Source of the DNA: Nocardiopsis terrae
Lineage (GTDB): Bacteria; Actinomycetota; Actinomycetes; Streptosporangiales; Streptosporangiaceae
DNA: 64,000 nucleotides
Direction: 5' to 3'
NCBI RefSeq assembly: GCF_014651695.1
Contig: NZ_BMXJ01000001.1
Location: 164,845-228,844 of the forward strand
The position numbers were made by a program, and so were the translations under genes. Positions within the stretch are counted from its first letter, which is position 1. The number at the start of each line of letters is the position of its first letter. Positions 7,625 to 16,341 of this stretch are shown piece by piece. The notes below the pieces were generated by a model, which worked only from the letters and a program-made list of their open reading frames with translations, ran no database searches and was not told the DNA's origin.

Positions 7625-7750
7625 GGAAACCCGTCGGTAACCCAGCGTGTTCCCCGATACTGGCCTTCCCGCACCCGAGGAGGCGGTATGCCCGACATGC
7701 CCACCAGACACCCGGCGGCTCCCCGCCGACCTGGAACAGGGCGTGCTCAG
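7625..7750 (+). pseudogene. Truncated Uma2 gene copy (promoter and first codons only)
   Basis: This stretch matches 6501-6596 through the upstream block, the CGATACTGG element, the AGGAGG site and the codons for the start of the protein: M-x-x-M-x-T-R-H-P is kept in both. After about nine codons the match skips and then resumes only briefly at a GACCTGGA segment, so the rest of the gene is deleted. The remnant still has a plausible promoter and lies directly before the cobalamin riboswitch of cobG, so it may now supply that riboswitch's promoter. Confidence 0.65.
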
Positions 7751-7814
7751 TGGGCGGGCCGGAGGCGCGGGGGCGGAGAGAGCGCCCGGGCACGGTCCGC
7801 CGGAACGAGCCGCG

Positions 7815-8012
7815 AGGTGGCACGATACCCTCGTCGGACCGGTCGAACCCCACGTCCGTGGGGCAGGGAACCCGGTGTGACTCCGGGACTGACGCGCAGC
7901 GGTGAGGATGACGGACGGGCACGTCCGGGGTGTTCCCCCGGACAGCCACTGGAGTAGAACTCCGGGAAGGCGCCCCGTACCGGTCGATTCCGAGTCCGAA
8001 GACCTGCCGGTA
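7815..8012 (+). promoter_or_regulatory. Cobalamin riboswitch upstream of cobG-H-IJ-M
   Basis: The aptamer shows GGGAACCCGGTG at about 7872, then the AGCCACTGG B12-box stretch near 7943, and closes with GTCCGAAGACCTGCCGG (7994-8010). Order and spacing match the long cobalamin aptamer. The end of the aptamer is about 65 bases from the cobG ATG, so it could act on translation initiation or by termination; I see no clear terminator stem with T-run, which favours translation control. Confidence 0.88.
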
Positions 8013-8077
8013 GCGGCGGACACCTCCGCCGAGTCATCCGCGGGCCCGCGAACAAGCCCCTGACCCGAAAGACGTGC

Positions 8078-9007
8078 ATGTCCCTGCCCGGCACCCCGCC
8101 CTCCGCCCGAACCCCCCACAGCCGTACCCGGCGCGACCGTTGCCCCGGCGCGCTGAGGCCCTGGGCCGCCGACGACGGTCTGCTGGTCCGGCTCCGGCTC
8201 ATCGGCGGCCGGCTCCGCGCCCGCTCACTGCGGGCTCTGGCCGCCGTGGCCGAACGGCACGGCAGCGGCCGCGTCCACGTCACGGGCCGCGCGAACCTGC
8301 AACTGCGCGCCCTGCCCGGGAACACGGGACGGTTGGGGTCCGAGGTGCTCCGGGACCTGGAGGCGACCGGTCTGCTGCCCTCGGCCAGCCACGAACTGGT
8401 ACGCAACGTGATGGTCTCCCCGTGCACGGGGCCGAAGGACCCGGCACGCCCGGACGGTGCCGTACCGGGCGGCGGGCGGGCCGACCTGCGGCCCGTCGCC
8501 TCGGCCCTGGACACGATGCTGTGCTCCGTGCCGCGCCGCGCGGACCTGCCCGGGCGGTTCCTGTTCGTGCTGGACGACGGAGCCGGGGACCTCATCGATC
8601 GCCCCTGCGACCTGGGGCTCGTCGCCCTGGACGAGAGGACCGCACAGTTGAGGGTCGGCGGGCGCTGGGGGCCGGTGGTACCGCTCGACGAGGCGCCCGC
8701 CGCGCTGCTGCGGTTCGCGGACGAGTTCCTGGAACGCCGCGGTCAGGGCCCCACGGCGCCCTGGCACGTCGCCGAACTCCCGGCGCCGCTGGCCGCTCCG
8801 GCGGCCGCCGACCCTCGGCTGCCACGACCCTCGCCTCCGCTGCCGTACGGGCCGCTGCCCGGGGGCGGACTGCACCTGCGGGTCACCGACCGGGGACTGG
8901 ACCGCTCCGCCGTGGAGGATCTCGCCGAGCGGGCGACCGCCGCGGGCCACGGAGAGCTCGTCGTCACGCCCTGGCGCGGAGTTCTGGTGCCCGGGGAGGT
9001 CCGATGA
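8078..9007 (+). CDS. cobG: CobG-like precorrin-3B synthase, apparently lacking its C-terminal Fe-S/siroheme domain
   Basis: CobG oxidises precorrin-3A to precorrin-3B, the step that enables ring contraction in the aerobic pathway. This copy has 309 residues: an N-terminal sulfite-reductase ferredoxin half domain (from RDRCPGALRPW to NLQLRAL), a middle NIR/SIR-like region with VRNVMVSPCTG, and a second half domain ending VVTPWRGVLVPG. It then stops. Family members such as the M. tuberculosis protein, as I recall it, continue about 90 residues with a Cys-x5-Cys and Cys-x3-Cys set that binds the 4Fe-4S/siroheme centre. There is no room here, since cobH begins at 9004 (ATGA overlap). Either the protein is impaired, or the missing part is supplied elsewhere. 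It is first in the riboswitch-controlled operon. Confidence 0.8.
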   Translation: MSLPGTPPSARTPHSRTRRDRCPGALRPWAADDGLLVRLRLIGGRLRARSLRALAAVAERHGSGRVHVTGRANLQLRALPGNTGRLGSEVLRDLEATGLLPSASHELVRNVMVSPCTGPKDPARPDGAVPGGGRADLRPVASALDTMLCSVPRRADLPGRFLFVLDDGAGDLIDRPCDLGLVALDERTAQLRVGGRWGPVVPLDEAPAALLRFADEFLERRGQGPTAPWHVAELPAPLAAPAAADPRLPRPSPPLPYGPLPGGGLHLRVTDRGLDRSAVEDLAERATAAGHGELVVTPWRGVLVPGEVR

Positions 9008-9669
9008 CCGCCCCCCGCCGGCCGAACCGGCACTACGAGTACGTCGACGACGGCCCCGCGATCTACACCGACTCCTTCGCCACGATCCGTCGCGAGGCCC
9101 GGCTGGGGCACCTGCCGGGCAACGCCGAACGGCTCGCCGTGCGGATGATCCACGGCACCGGCCAGGTCGGCCTCGCCGACGACCTGGTGGTCCACCCCGA
9201 CCTGGTTCCGGCGGCCCGCGCGGCCCTGGAGGACGGCGCGCCGATCCTGTGCGACGCACGCATGGTGGCCGCCGGGGTGACCGCGAGCCGCCTGCCCGGC
9301 GACAACGAGGTGCTCTGCTTCCTCGGCGACGCACGGGTCCCCGATCTGGCACGGGAGTGGGGCACCACCCGGACGGCAGCCGCGGTGTCCCTGTGGGAAC
9401 CCCTGCTGGAGGGTGCCGTGGTCGCTGTCGGCAACGCGCCCACCGCCCTCTTCCACCTGTTGGAGATGCTGGTCGACGGGGCGCCGCGACCGGCCGCGAT
9501 CGTCGGCTGCCCGGTCGGTTTCATCGGTGCCGCCGAGTCCAAACAGGCGCTCACCGAGTTCGCTGACCGGCACGGGACCGACATCCCGTACGTGACGGTC
9601 CGCGGCCGTCGCGGAGGGTCCGCGATGACCTCGTCAGCTCTGAACGCACTCGCCAAGGAGGAGGAGTGA
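9004..9669 (+). CDS. cobH: Precorrin-8X methylmutase
   Basis: CobH moves the methyl group from C-11 to C-12 of precorrin-8X to form hydrogenobyrinic acid. The protein has 221 residues, a normal length, with the active-site His50 in RMIHGTGQV, the ARMVAAGV segment and the GCPVGFIGAAESK motif near the C-terminus. The ATG overlaps the cobG stop (ATGA) and its own stop overlaps the GTG of cobIJ, so translation is coupled along the operon cobG-H-IJ-M. Confidence 0.95.
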   Translation: MTAPRRPNRHYEYVDDGPAIYTDSFATIRREARLGHLPGNAERLAVRMIHGTGQVGLADDLVVHPDLVPAARAALEDGAPILCDARMVAAGVTASRLPGDNEVLCFLGDARVPDLAREWGTTRTAAAVSLWEPLLEGAVVAVGNAPTALFHLLEMLVDGAPRPAAIVGCPVGFIGAAESKQALTEFADRHGTDIPYVTVRGRRGGSAMTSSALNALAKEEE

Positions 9670-11198
9670 CCGGACGTTTCCACGGGGTCGGTGTGGGTCC
9701 GGGCGACCCCGAACTGATCACCCTCAAGGCGGCCCGACTCATCCGCGCGGCCGACGTCGTCGCCTACCACGCCGGGGTCGGCAAGCGGTCCAACGCCCGC
9801 CGCATCGCCGAGGACCTGGTCCCGGCCTCCGCGGTCGAGGAACAGCTCACCTACCCGGTGACCACCGGCACGACCGACCACCCGGGCGGGTACGCGGGGG
9901 CGCTGGCCGACTTCTACGAGGAGTCCGCCGCGCGGCTGGCCGCCCACCTGGACGCCGGACGCGACGTCGTCCTGCTCTCCGAGGGCGACCCGCTGTTCTA
10001 CGGCTCGTACATGTACATGCACGACCGGCTGTCCGAACGGTACGAGACCGAGATCGTCCCCGGGGTCCCGGCGTTCGGCGCGGCCGCCGCGGCAGCGGCG
10101 GCACCGCTGGTCCGGCAGACCGACGTGCTCACCGTGCTGCCCGGGACCCTCCCCGAGCCGGAACTGGCCCGCCGTCTGGCGGGCACCGACGCCGCGGTGA
10201 TCATGAAGCTGGGCCGGACCTTCCCCGCGGTGCGCCGCGCCCTGGAGGCGGCCGGGCGGTTGGAGCACGCGGTGTACGTGGAGCGCGCCTCCATGGCCGG
10301 GGAGCGGCGGCTGCCGGTCGCCGAGGTCGACCCGGCGACGGTGCCGTACTTCTCACTGATCCTGGTCACCGGGGACAGCCGCAACGGCAGGAGGTCCCGG
10401 GACCGGGCGGTGCCGGCTCCCGTGTCGGGGCCGGAGCCCGCGGCCGCGGCGGCCGAGGACAGGGCGGCCGAACTGCTGGTCGTCGGCCTGGGCCCGGGCC
10501 CCGACCACTGGCTCACCCCCGAGGCCTCCGCCGCGCTGGCCGAGGTGGACCACGTGGTGGGTTACGGCCCCTACGTCGACCGCGTCCCGCAGCGCCCCGG
10601 CCTGACCCGGCACGCCTCCGGCAACACCGTCGAGATCGACCGCGCCCGCCTCGCCCTCGGACTCGCCCGTGACGGTGAGCGCGTGGCCGTGGTCTCCGGC
10701 GGGGACTCCGGTGTGTTCGGCATGGCCACCGCCGTGTTCGAGGCGGCCGAGGACCCCGCCTACTCGGACGTTCCGGTCCGGGTCCTGCCGGGTGTCAGCG
10801 CCGTTCAGGCGGTCGCTGCCCGGGCGGGCGCCCCCGTCGGCGGTGACTTCGCAGTGCTGAGCCTGTCGGACCGGCTCAAGCCCTGGGAGGTGATCGAGCG
10901 CCGCCTGCGCGCCGTCGCCGAGGCGGACATGGTGCTCGCGGTCTACAACCCGGCCTCGCGGTCACGGACCGAGCAGGTCGCCACCGCCCGCGAGGTCCTC
11001 TTGGAGCACCGCAAGCCCGACACCGTGGTGGTCGTCGGCCGCAACGTCGGCAGGGACGGCGAGTCCCTGACGGTGACCACGCTGGGTGAGCTCGACCCCG
11101 CGGACATCGACATGCGCTGCCTGCTGATCGTCGGTGCCTCCGGTACCCGCGTCTCCCGGTCGGGCCGGGTGTGGACACCGAGGTGGGTGAAGCCGTGA
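9666..11198 (+). CDS. cobIJ: CobI-CobJ fusion: precorrin-2 C20- and precorrin-3B C17-methyltransferase
   Basis: Two SAM-dependent uroporphyrin-III-type methyltransferase domains in one 510-residue chain. The N-terminal half (about 1-235) begins with GVGVGPGDPELITLKA and is CobI, which methylates C-20. The C-terminal half (about 265-505) begins with VVGLGPGPDHWLTPEA and is CobJ, which methylates C-17 during ring contraction. A short Ala/Pro/Arg-rich linker joins them. Such fusions are common in actinobacteria. The GTG at 9666 overlaps the cobH stop by four bases (GTGA). Confidence 0.94.
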   Translation: MTGRFHGVGVGPGDPELITLKAARLIRAADVVAYHAGVGKRSNARRIAEDLVPASAVEEQLTYPVTTGTTDHPGGYAGALADFYEESAARLAAHLDAGRDVVLLSEGDPLFYGSYMYMHDRLSERYETEIVPGVPAFGAAAAAAAAPLVRQTDVLTVLPGTLPEPELARRLAGTDAAVIMKLGRTFPAVRRALEAAGRLEHAVYVERASMAGERRLPVAEVDPATVPYFSLILVTGDSRNGRRSRDRAVPAPVSGPEPAAAAAEDRAAELLVVGLGPGPDHWLTPEASAALAEVDHVVGYGPYVDRVPQRPGLTRHASGNTVEIDRARLALGLARDGERVAVVSGGDSGVFGMATAVFEAAEDPAYSDVPVRVLPGVSAVQAVAARAGAPVGGDFAVLSLSDRLKPWEVIERRLRAVAEADMVLAVYNPASRSRTEQVATAREVLLEHRKPDTVVVVGRNVGRDGESLTVTTLGELDPADIDMRCLLIVGASGTRVSRSGRVWTPRWVKP

Positions 11199-11932
11199 CC
11201 GTGCACTTCGTGGGTTCGGGGCCCGGAGCCGCCGACCTGCTCACCGTCCGCGCCACGCGGATGCTCAACGCCGCCGACGTGGTCCTCTACCCCGGCACGT
11301 ACCTGGACCCGGAGGTCCTCACCCACTGCGCGCCCGGGGCCGAACTGGTGGACACCCAGGGCCTGGACCTGGACCGGATCACCGAACGGCTGGTCGCCGC
11401 GCACCGCGCGGGACGGGACGTCGTACGGCTGACCTCGGGTGATCCCTCGCTGTACTCGGCACTGGCCGAGCAGACCCGCCGCCTCGACTCACACGGTGTG
11501 CCGTGGGACGTCACCCCGGGGGTGCCCGCCTACGCGGCCGCCTCGGCGCTGGTGGGCCGGGAGCTGACCGTGCCGCTGGTGGCCCAGTCGGTGGTGCTGA
11601 CCCGGACCAGTGCCCGTTCGACGGCGATGCCGGAGACCGAGTCGCTGGCCGCGTTCGCGGCGACCCGCGCCACGCTGGTGCTGCACCTGGCGATCCGGCG
11701 GGTGCGTGAACTCATGGCCGAGATCGAGCCCGAGTACGGCGTGGACTGCCCGGTCGTGGTCGTCTACCGGGCCAGCCAGCCGGAGGAGGCGGTGCTGCGC
11801 GGCACCGTCGCCACCATCGCCGACCTGGTGGCGGAGGCGGGGCTGCGGCAGGCCGCGGTGGTGCTGGTCGGGCGGGCGCTCGACACCGAAGGCGGCGAGT
11901 CCTACCTGTACGACCCGGCCCGGCCCCGCTGA
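11195..11932 (+). CDS. cobM: Precorrin-4 C11-methyltransferase
   Basis: CobM adds the C-11 methyl group to precorrin-4. The protein has 245 residues with the methyltransferase start HFVGSGPGAADLLTVRA, the central SGDPSLY loop, and the GVPAYAAA segment. The GTG at 11195 is preferred over the GTG at 11171 because it gives the GTGA overlap with cobIJ that the other genes of this operon show and because the family begins right there. It is the last gene of the cobG operon and is convergent with a Uma2 gene 27 bases away. Confidence 0.93.
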   Translation: MTVHFVGSGPGAADLLTVRATRMLNAADVVLYPGTYLDPEVLTHCAPGAELVDTQGLDLDRITERLVAAHRAGRDVVRLTSGDPSLYSALAEQTRRLDSHGVPWDVTPGVPAYAAASALVGRELTVPLVAQSVVLTRTSARSTAMPETESLAAFAATRATLVLHLAIRRVRELMAEIEPEYGVDCPVVVVYRASQPEEAVLRGTVATIADLVAEAGLRQAAVVLVGRALDTEGGESYLYDPARPR

Positions 11933-11959
11933 TCCCCGCACAGTTCCGGGGCGGCCGCC

Positions 11960-12562
11960 TCAGCGGGTGAAGCGCTTGAGCCCGGTGGTGTCCAGGGTGA
12001 CTCCGGTCCCGGGGATCGGCACGGCCTCACCGTAGGGGTGGACGCTTCGGTCCAGGTACTGGCCACGGACAGGGCGGCTGTGCACCACCACGGCGTTGGC
12101 GTCGCGGTCCACCAACAGGTAGACGCCGATACCGGTCTCCGCGTAGGCGGCGGGCTTCTCGACACGGTCGCGGGCGTGGGTGTCGGCATCCCAGGAGGTG
12201 ACCTCGACCACGGCCAGGACGCCGTCCGGTTCGGCCCACTCCCCCGCCTGGTCGAAGTGACCGATCGGAACGAGGACACCGTCGGGGCGGGCGCGACCGT
12301 TGCGGTAAGTATCGACCTTGATGCCCAGCCCGCTGGTGAGGAGGTCCAGATCGGGACGGTGGGCCATGAACTCACGCATCAGCCAGGTGAGGATCCCCGC
12401 GTGGGCTCCGTCGGTCACTTTGTGGACCCAGACCTTCCCGTTGAACATCTCCATACGAACACGGTCGGCCTCGAACGCCTGTTCCGCGAGGTGCTCGAAC
12501 AGGTCGGTCCCCATGGGGAACGTCGGCATACCGGGCGGCGGGTGGTGCTCTGTGACGGTCAT
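11960..12562 (-). CDS. Uma2 family (DUF820) protein
   Basis: A 200-residue second member of the Uma2 family. The nuclease-like core is seen as RARPDGVLVP (Asp about residue 92), LAVVEVTSWD (Glu about 118) and R-D-R-V-E-K-P (Lys), followed by AYAETGIGVYLLVD. A GGGGG stretch precedes the ATG. It is only distantly similar to the Uma2 protein at 6564, so it is not a recent duplicate. Its position between cobM and cobL looks like an insertion into the cobalamin locus. Function in the cell is unknown. Confidence 0.82.
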   Translation of the reverse strand: MTVTEHHPPPGMPTFPMGTDLFEHLAEQAFEADRVRMEMFNGKVWVHKVTDGAHAGILTWLMREFMAHRPDLDLLTSGLGIKVDTYRNGRARPDGVLVPIGHFDQAGEWAEPDGVLAVVEVTSWDADTHARDRVEKPAAYAETGIGVYLLVDRDANAVVVHSRPVRGQYLDRSVHPYGEAVPIPGTGVTLDTTGLKRFTR

Positions 12563-12764
12563 GTGGCCCCCTGAGTGATGCCGGTGGCGGGTGGTGACGA
12601 CACGGACGCGATCTCCGGCACGAGCGTTCGGTGGCTCGTCGAGGAAGTCGCCGAGCGCGGTGGTTCGGGACCCTCCACACGGCCAGAATAACGCCGGGGA
12701 GGGAGCACGGGCACGCCCGTGGTGGAAATTCCGGGAGCCGGGACCGACCGGCTCACTCCGAACG

Positions 12765-13997
12765 TCACCGGTCGGGCACGGTCAGGCACCACTGGGTGAC
12801 GGTGCGGGCGGGGGTCCAGCCGGTGAAGGTGCCGATGGGCGCGGTGGTCTCCACCGCGATCCGGGTCAGCTCCCCGCCGTGGCGCCGGTAGGCGTCCGCG
12901 AGCAGCTGCTCGGTCTCCAACGTCACCCCGTGCACCACGAGTCGGCCGCCCGGCCCCAGCGCGTCCAGGCAGGTGTCGAGCACGCCCGGCCGGGTGGCAC
13001 CGCCGCCGACGAACACCGCGTCGGGGGCGCCCAGCCCGGCCAGCGCGTCCGGTGCCCGGCCGGTGACCACGCGCAGGCCCGGGACGCCGAGCCGTCCCGC
13101 GTTGCGCCCGATCCGCTCGGCGCGTCCGGCGTCGGCCTCCACCGCCGTGGCCGTGCACGAGGGGTGGGCGCGCATCCACTCGACACCGACCGAGCCCGCG
13201 CCCGCGCCCACGTCCCACAGGTGCTGCCCGGGTGCGGGCGCCAGCCGGGCCAGGGCGCAGGCGCGCAGGTCCCGTTTGGTCAGTTGGCCGTCGTGCTCGA
13301 ACGCCTCGTCGGGCAGTCCGGCGACCAGCCCGTACCCCGCGGGTCCGGCGAGTTCCACCGCCAGTACGTGCAGTGCGGGGACCTCCTCGGGCGGGGCGCC
13401 GAGCCAGTCGTGGGCCGTGCTCTCCAGCCGTGACTCCGCGGTCGACCCCAGGTCGCCGAGGACGGTCATCCGGCTGCCCCCGTAACCCGCACCGGCCAGC
13501 AGGGCGGCGACCGTCCCGGGTGTGCCGGCGCCGGAGGAGAGCACCAGGACGCGGTGGCCGGGCGCCAGTTCACGCATCAGCAGTCGCGGGTCGCGCCCGA
13601 CCAGGGTCAGCACCGCGCACCCCTGCGCCGGCCAGCCCATCCGGGCGCGGGCCAGGGACACCGAGGAGACGGCGGGTTCGACGTGCACCGCGTCCGCGCC
13701 GAGCAGTTCGACCAGGGTGCCGCCGATCCCCGACACCAGGGGGTCTCCGGAGGCCAGCGCGACGACGGCGCGGCCTTCGAGGGAGACGAGCAGTCCCGGC
13801 AGGCCCTCGCGCAGCGGGGAGGGCCAGGCGCGGCGTTCCTGGCCGGGTGCGTCCGGCAGCATGGCCAGGTGCCGGTGCCCGCCCAGTACCGTGTCGGCCG
13901 CCAGGACCAGCTCGCGCAGCCTCGCGGGCACGCCCGGCCAGCCGTCGGCGCCGACGCCGACGACGGTGATTCGAGGAGGGGACGTCTCGACCTTCAT
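12765..13997 (-). CDS. cobL: Precorrin-6Y C5,15-methyltransferase (decarboxylating)
   Basis: CobL methylates C-5 and C-15 and decarboxylates the C-12 acetate side chain of precorrin-6Y. The 410-residue chain holds a CbiE-type domain (1-205; start ITVVGVGADGWPG, central ASGDPLVSGIG) and a CbiT-type domain (210-400) with the SAM-binding motif DVGAGAGSVGVEW. It lies alone on the minus strand and diverges from the chelatase operon; the 220-base interval carries the chelatase riboswitch on the other strand. No riboswitch is visible for cobL itself. Confidence 0.94.
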   Translation of the reverse strand: MKVETSPPRITVVGVGADGWPGVPARLRELVLAADTVLGGHRHLAMLPDAPGQERRAWPSPLREGLPGLLVSLEGRAVVALASGDPLVSGIGGTLVELLGADAVHVEPAVSSVSLARARMGWPAQGCAVLTLVGRDPRLLMRELAPGHRVLVLSSGAGTPGTVAALLAGAGYGGSRMTVLGDLGSTAESRLESTAHDWLGAPPEEVPALHVLAVELAGPAGYGLVAGLPDEAFEHDGQLTKRDLRACALARLAPAPGQHLWDVGAGAGSVGVEWMRAHPSCTATAVEADAGRAERIGRNAGRLGVPGLRVVTGRAPDALAGLGAPDAVFVGGGATRPGVLDTCLDALGPGGRLVVHGVTLETEQLLADAYRRHGGELTRIAVETTAPIGTFTGWTPARTVTQWCLTVPDR

Positions 13998-14065
13998 GGG
14001 CAGGACGCTATCGTGGCGGCCGAAGGTGTGAGGTGCCCCGGCTGCCCAGCCATCGGAAACGGTGG

Positions 14066-14176
14066 GGACGGTGCCCGGGGAGAATCTGGGAAGCCCGGTG
14101 AGATTCCGGCACAGGCCCGCTGCGGTGAGCCGAGCCTCCGGACAGGAGGACTCGGTAAGTCCGAAGACCGGCCCCG
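14066..14176 (+). promoter_or_regulatory. Compact cobalamin riboswitch upstream of the chelatase operon
   Basis: A short aptamer of about 110 bases: GGGAAGCCCGGTGAGATTCC near 14089, GCTGCGGTGAG near 14119, and the closing GTCCGAAGACCGGCC near 14159-14173. It lacks the large peripheral domain of the cobG and btuF copies and resembles the short cobalamin class. The ribosome-binding site and ATG (14218) lie 30-45 bases downstream, so control of translation is likely. Confidence 0.82.
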
Positions 14177-14217
14177 CACCCGCCCATGACCGATGGCGAA
14201 ACGAGCGGGAGCCTCAC

Positions 14218-16341
14218 ATGCCGTTGCGGACGTCCCACTACCCCTTCTCCGCGATCGTCGGCTGCGACGCCGACCCACTCGACGACCTGGGCCTGGCGCT
14301 CGTTCTGGCCAGCGTCTCCCCGGAGATCGGCGGCGTCCTGGTCCGCGGCCAGAAGGGCACCGCCAAGTCCACCGCGGTCCGGGCCCTGGCCTCCCTGCTG
14401 CCGCCGGTCGAGGTCTACCGGAGCGACCGTTTCTCCGTGGACCCCGCCGACCCCGCGCAGGAGTCACCGGACGGTCCCTTCCCGGCGGGCACGGCCGTGG
14501 AGAGCCGCCCGGTACGCCTGGTCGAACTCCCGGTCGGCGCCACCGAGGACCGTGTCCTGGGCTCCCTGCACCTGGAGCAGGCGCTCACGCACGGCCAGGT
14601 CGCCTACGAACCGGGGCTGCTGGCGCGGAGCCACCGCGGTCTCCTCTACGTGGACGAGGTCAACCTGCTCCACGACCACCTGGTCGACCTCCTCCTGGAC
14701 GCCGCCGCGACCGGTCGGGTGACCGTGGAGCGGGACGGGTTCTCGGTGGAGCACGCCGCCCGCTTCCTGCTCATCGGCACGATGAACCCCGAGGAGGGCG
14801 AGCTGCGCCCGCAGCTGCTGGACCGGTTCGGGCTGACCGTCGAGGTGGCCGCGCCCGCCGACCCGGCCGCCCGGGTCGAGGTGGTCCGCAGGCGGATGGC
14901 CTACGACTCCGACGCCGCCGCGTTCGCGGAGCGCTACGGCGCCTCCGAGAAGGCCCTGGCCGAGCGGATCGCGGCGGCCCGGGAGACCGTCCGGCACGCC
15001 CGCCTGTCCAACGCCGCGCTGTTGAAGATCGCGCAGGTGTGCGCGGCGTTCGAGGTGGACGGCCTGCGCGCCGACATCGTGACCGCGCGCACGGCCCTGG
15101 CGCACGCCGCCTGGGAGGGCCGGACCTCGGTCACCCGGGCCGACATCCGGCGCGCCGCCCTGCTGGCCCTGCCGCACCGGCGCCGACGGAACCCGTTCGA
15201 CGCGCCGGGGCTCGACGAGGAACTCCTGGACCGGATCCTGGGTGACGAGGAACCGCCGCCGGACGACCCGGAACCGCCGGGCGGCTCCGACGACTCCGAC
15301 GACCCCGATCCCGGCCGGGACGGCGGGCCCGAGGAGGAGGGCGACCCGGCCACCGACGGCCCGGAGGCGGACCCCTCCCAGGGCCCGGAGACGGGACCCG
15401 ATCAACCGGACACAGGTTCTGACCAGCCGGACCAGCCCCCCGCACAGCCCCGGGGCCCGGAGGACTCCCAGGACCCGGAATCGTCCCAGGGACCGGAGGG
15501 GGCCGAGGGCGACGGGCACCAGCCCGCGCCGGGCACCACGGTCGGGGCGAGCACCCCCTACCGTCCCCGGACGTTCACCGCCCGGGGCACCGGGATCGGT
15601 GCGGACGGCCGACGCAGCCGCGCCCTCGGCACCCGGGGCCGCCGGATCGGAGCCGAGCCTCCCGGCGGCGGCTCGGGAAGCTCGCTCCACCTGGTCGAGA
15701 CCGTCAAGGCGGCGGCCTCCCGCCCGCACGGCGGCGGCCGGGTCAGCCTGCTCCCCCGCGACCTGCGCGTCGCGGTGCGTGAGGGGCAGGAGAGCAACCT
15801 GGTGCTGTTCTGTGTGGACGCATCCGGCTCGATGGCGGCGCGCAAACGCATGGGCGAGGTCAAGACCGCCATCCTCTCCCTGCTCCTGGACGCCTACCGG
15901 CGCCGCGACAAGGTCGGCCTGGTGACCTTCCGGGGGACCAGGGCCGAGCTGGTGCTGCCGCCGACCCGTTCGGTGGACACCGCCGCCGCCCGCCTGGACG
16001 AACTGCCCGCCGGGGGGCGCACCCCGCTCGCCGAGGGCCTGCTGGAGGCCGCCCGGATCCTGCGGCGCGAGCGCCTGCGCGACCCGAGACAGCGTCCGCT
16101 GCTCGTCCTGGTGACCGACGGCCGGGCCACCGGGGGCCGGGGTTCGGTCGGCCGTTCACTGGCGGCCGCCGACCACGTCGCCGAACTGGGTGTGGCCACC
16201 GTCGTCGTGGACGGTGAGTCCGGCCCGATGCGGCTGGGCCTGGCCGCAGCCCTCGCCACCCGCATGGGTGCCGAGCACCTCCCCGTCAGCGAGGTCAGCG
16301 CCGACGCGCTGAGCACCGCCGTGAGAGAAAGGGCCGCCTGA
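14218..16341 (+). CDS. Mg-chelatase-like ChlI-ChlD fusion (cobaltochelatase AAA+/VWA subunit)
   Basis: A 707-residue motor subunit expected to drive cobalt insertion into hydrogenobyrinic acid a,c-diamide together with CobN. The N-terminal AAA+ domain (1-340) has Walker A GQKGTAKST at 44-52 and Walker B LLYVDEVNLL near 140. A long Asp/Glu/Pro-rich linker (about 345-500) leads to a von Willebrand A domain (528-707) with the MIDAS motif DASGS at 534-538. This ChlI/ChlD type replaces the CobS/CobT pair of Pseudomonas. The ATG at 14218 follows a GCGGGAG site and lies after the riboswitch; earlier in-frame codons belong to the aptamer. The stop shares one base with the cobO start. Confidence 0.92.
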   Translation: MPLRTSHYPFSAIVGCDADPLDDLGLALVLASVSPEIGGVLVRGQKGTAKSTAVRALASLLPPVEVYRSDRFSVDPADPAQESPDGPFPAGTAVESRPVRLVELPVGATEDRVLGSLHLEQALTHGQVAYEPGLLARSHRGLLYVDEVNLLHDHLVDLLLDAAATGRVTVERDGFSVEHAARFLLIGTMNPEEGELRPQLLDRFGLTVEVAAPADPAARVEVVRRRMAYDSDAAAFAERYGASEKALAERIAAARETVRHARLSNAALLKIAQVCAAFEVDGLRADIVTARTALAHAAWEGRTSVTRADIRRAALLALPHRRRRNPFDAPGLDEELLDRILGDEEPPPDDPEPPGGSDDSDDPDPGRDGGPEEEGDPATDGPEADPSQGPETGPDQPDTGSDQPDQPPAQPRGPEDSQDPESSQGPEGAEGDGHQPAPGTTVGASTPYRPRTFTARGTGIGADGRRSRALGTRGRRIGAEPPGGGSGSSLHLVETVKAAASRPHGGGRVSLLPRDLRVAVREGQESNLVLFCVDASGSMAARKRMGEVKTAILSLLLDAYRRRDKVGLVTFRGTRAELVLPPTRSVDTAAARLDELPAGGRTPLAEGLLEAARILRRERLRDPRQRPLLVLVTDGRATGGRGSVGRSLAAADHVAELGVATVVVDGESGPMRLGLAAALATRMGAEHLPVSEVSADALSTAVRERAA

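Noticed and set aside
7625-7750. Functional small gene in the Uma2 remnant
   Set aside because: The frame continues only into unrelated riboswitch sequence after about nine matching codons.
9004-9669. Missing CobG domain encoded in another frame after its stop
   Set aside because: The sequence after 9007 encodes complete CobH in frame; other frames are shadows without the cysteine pattern.
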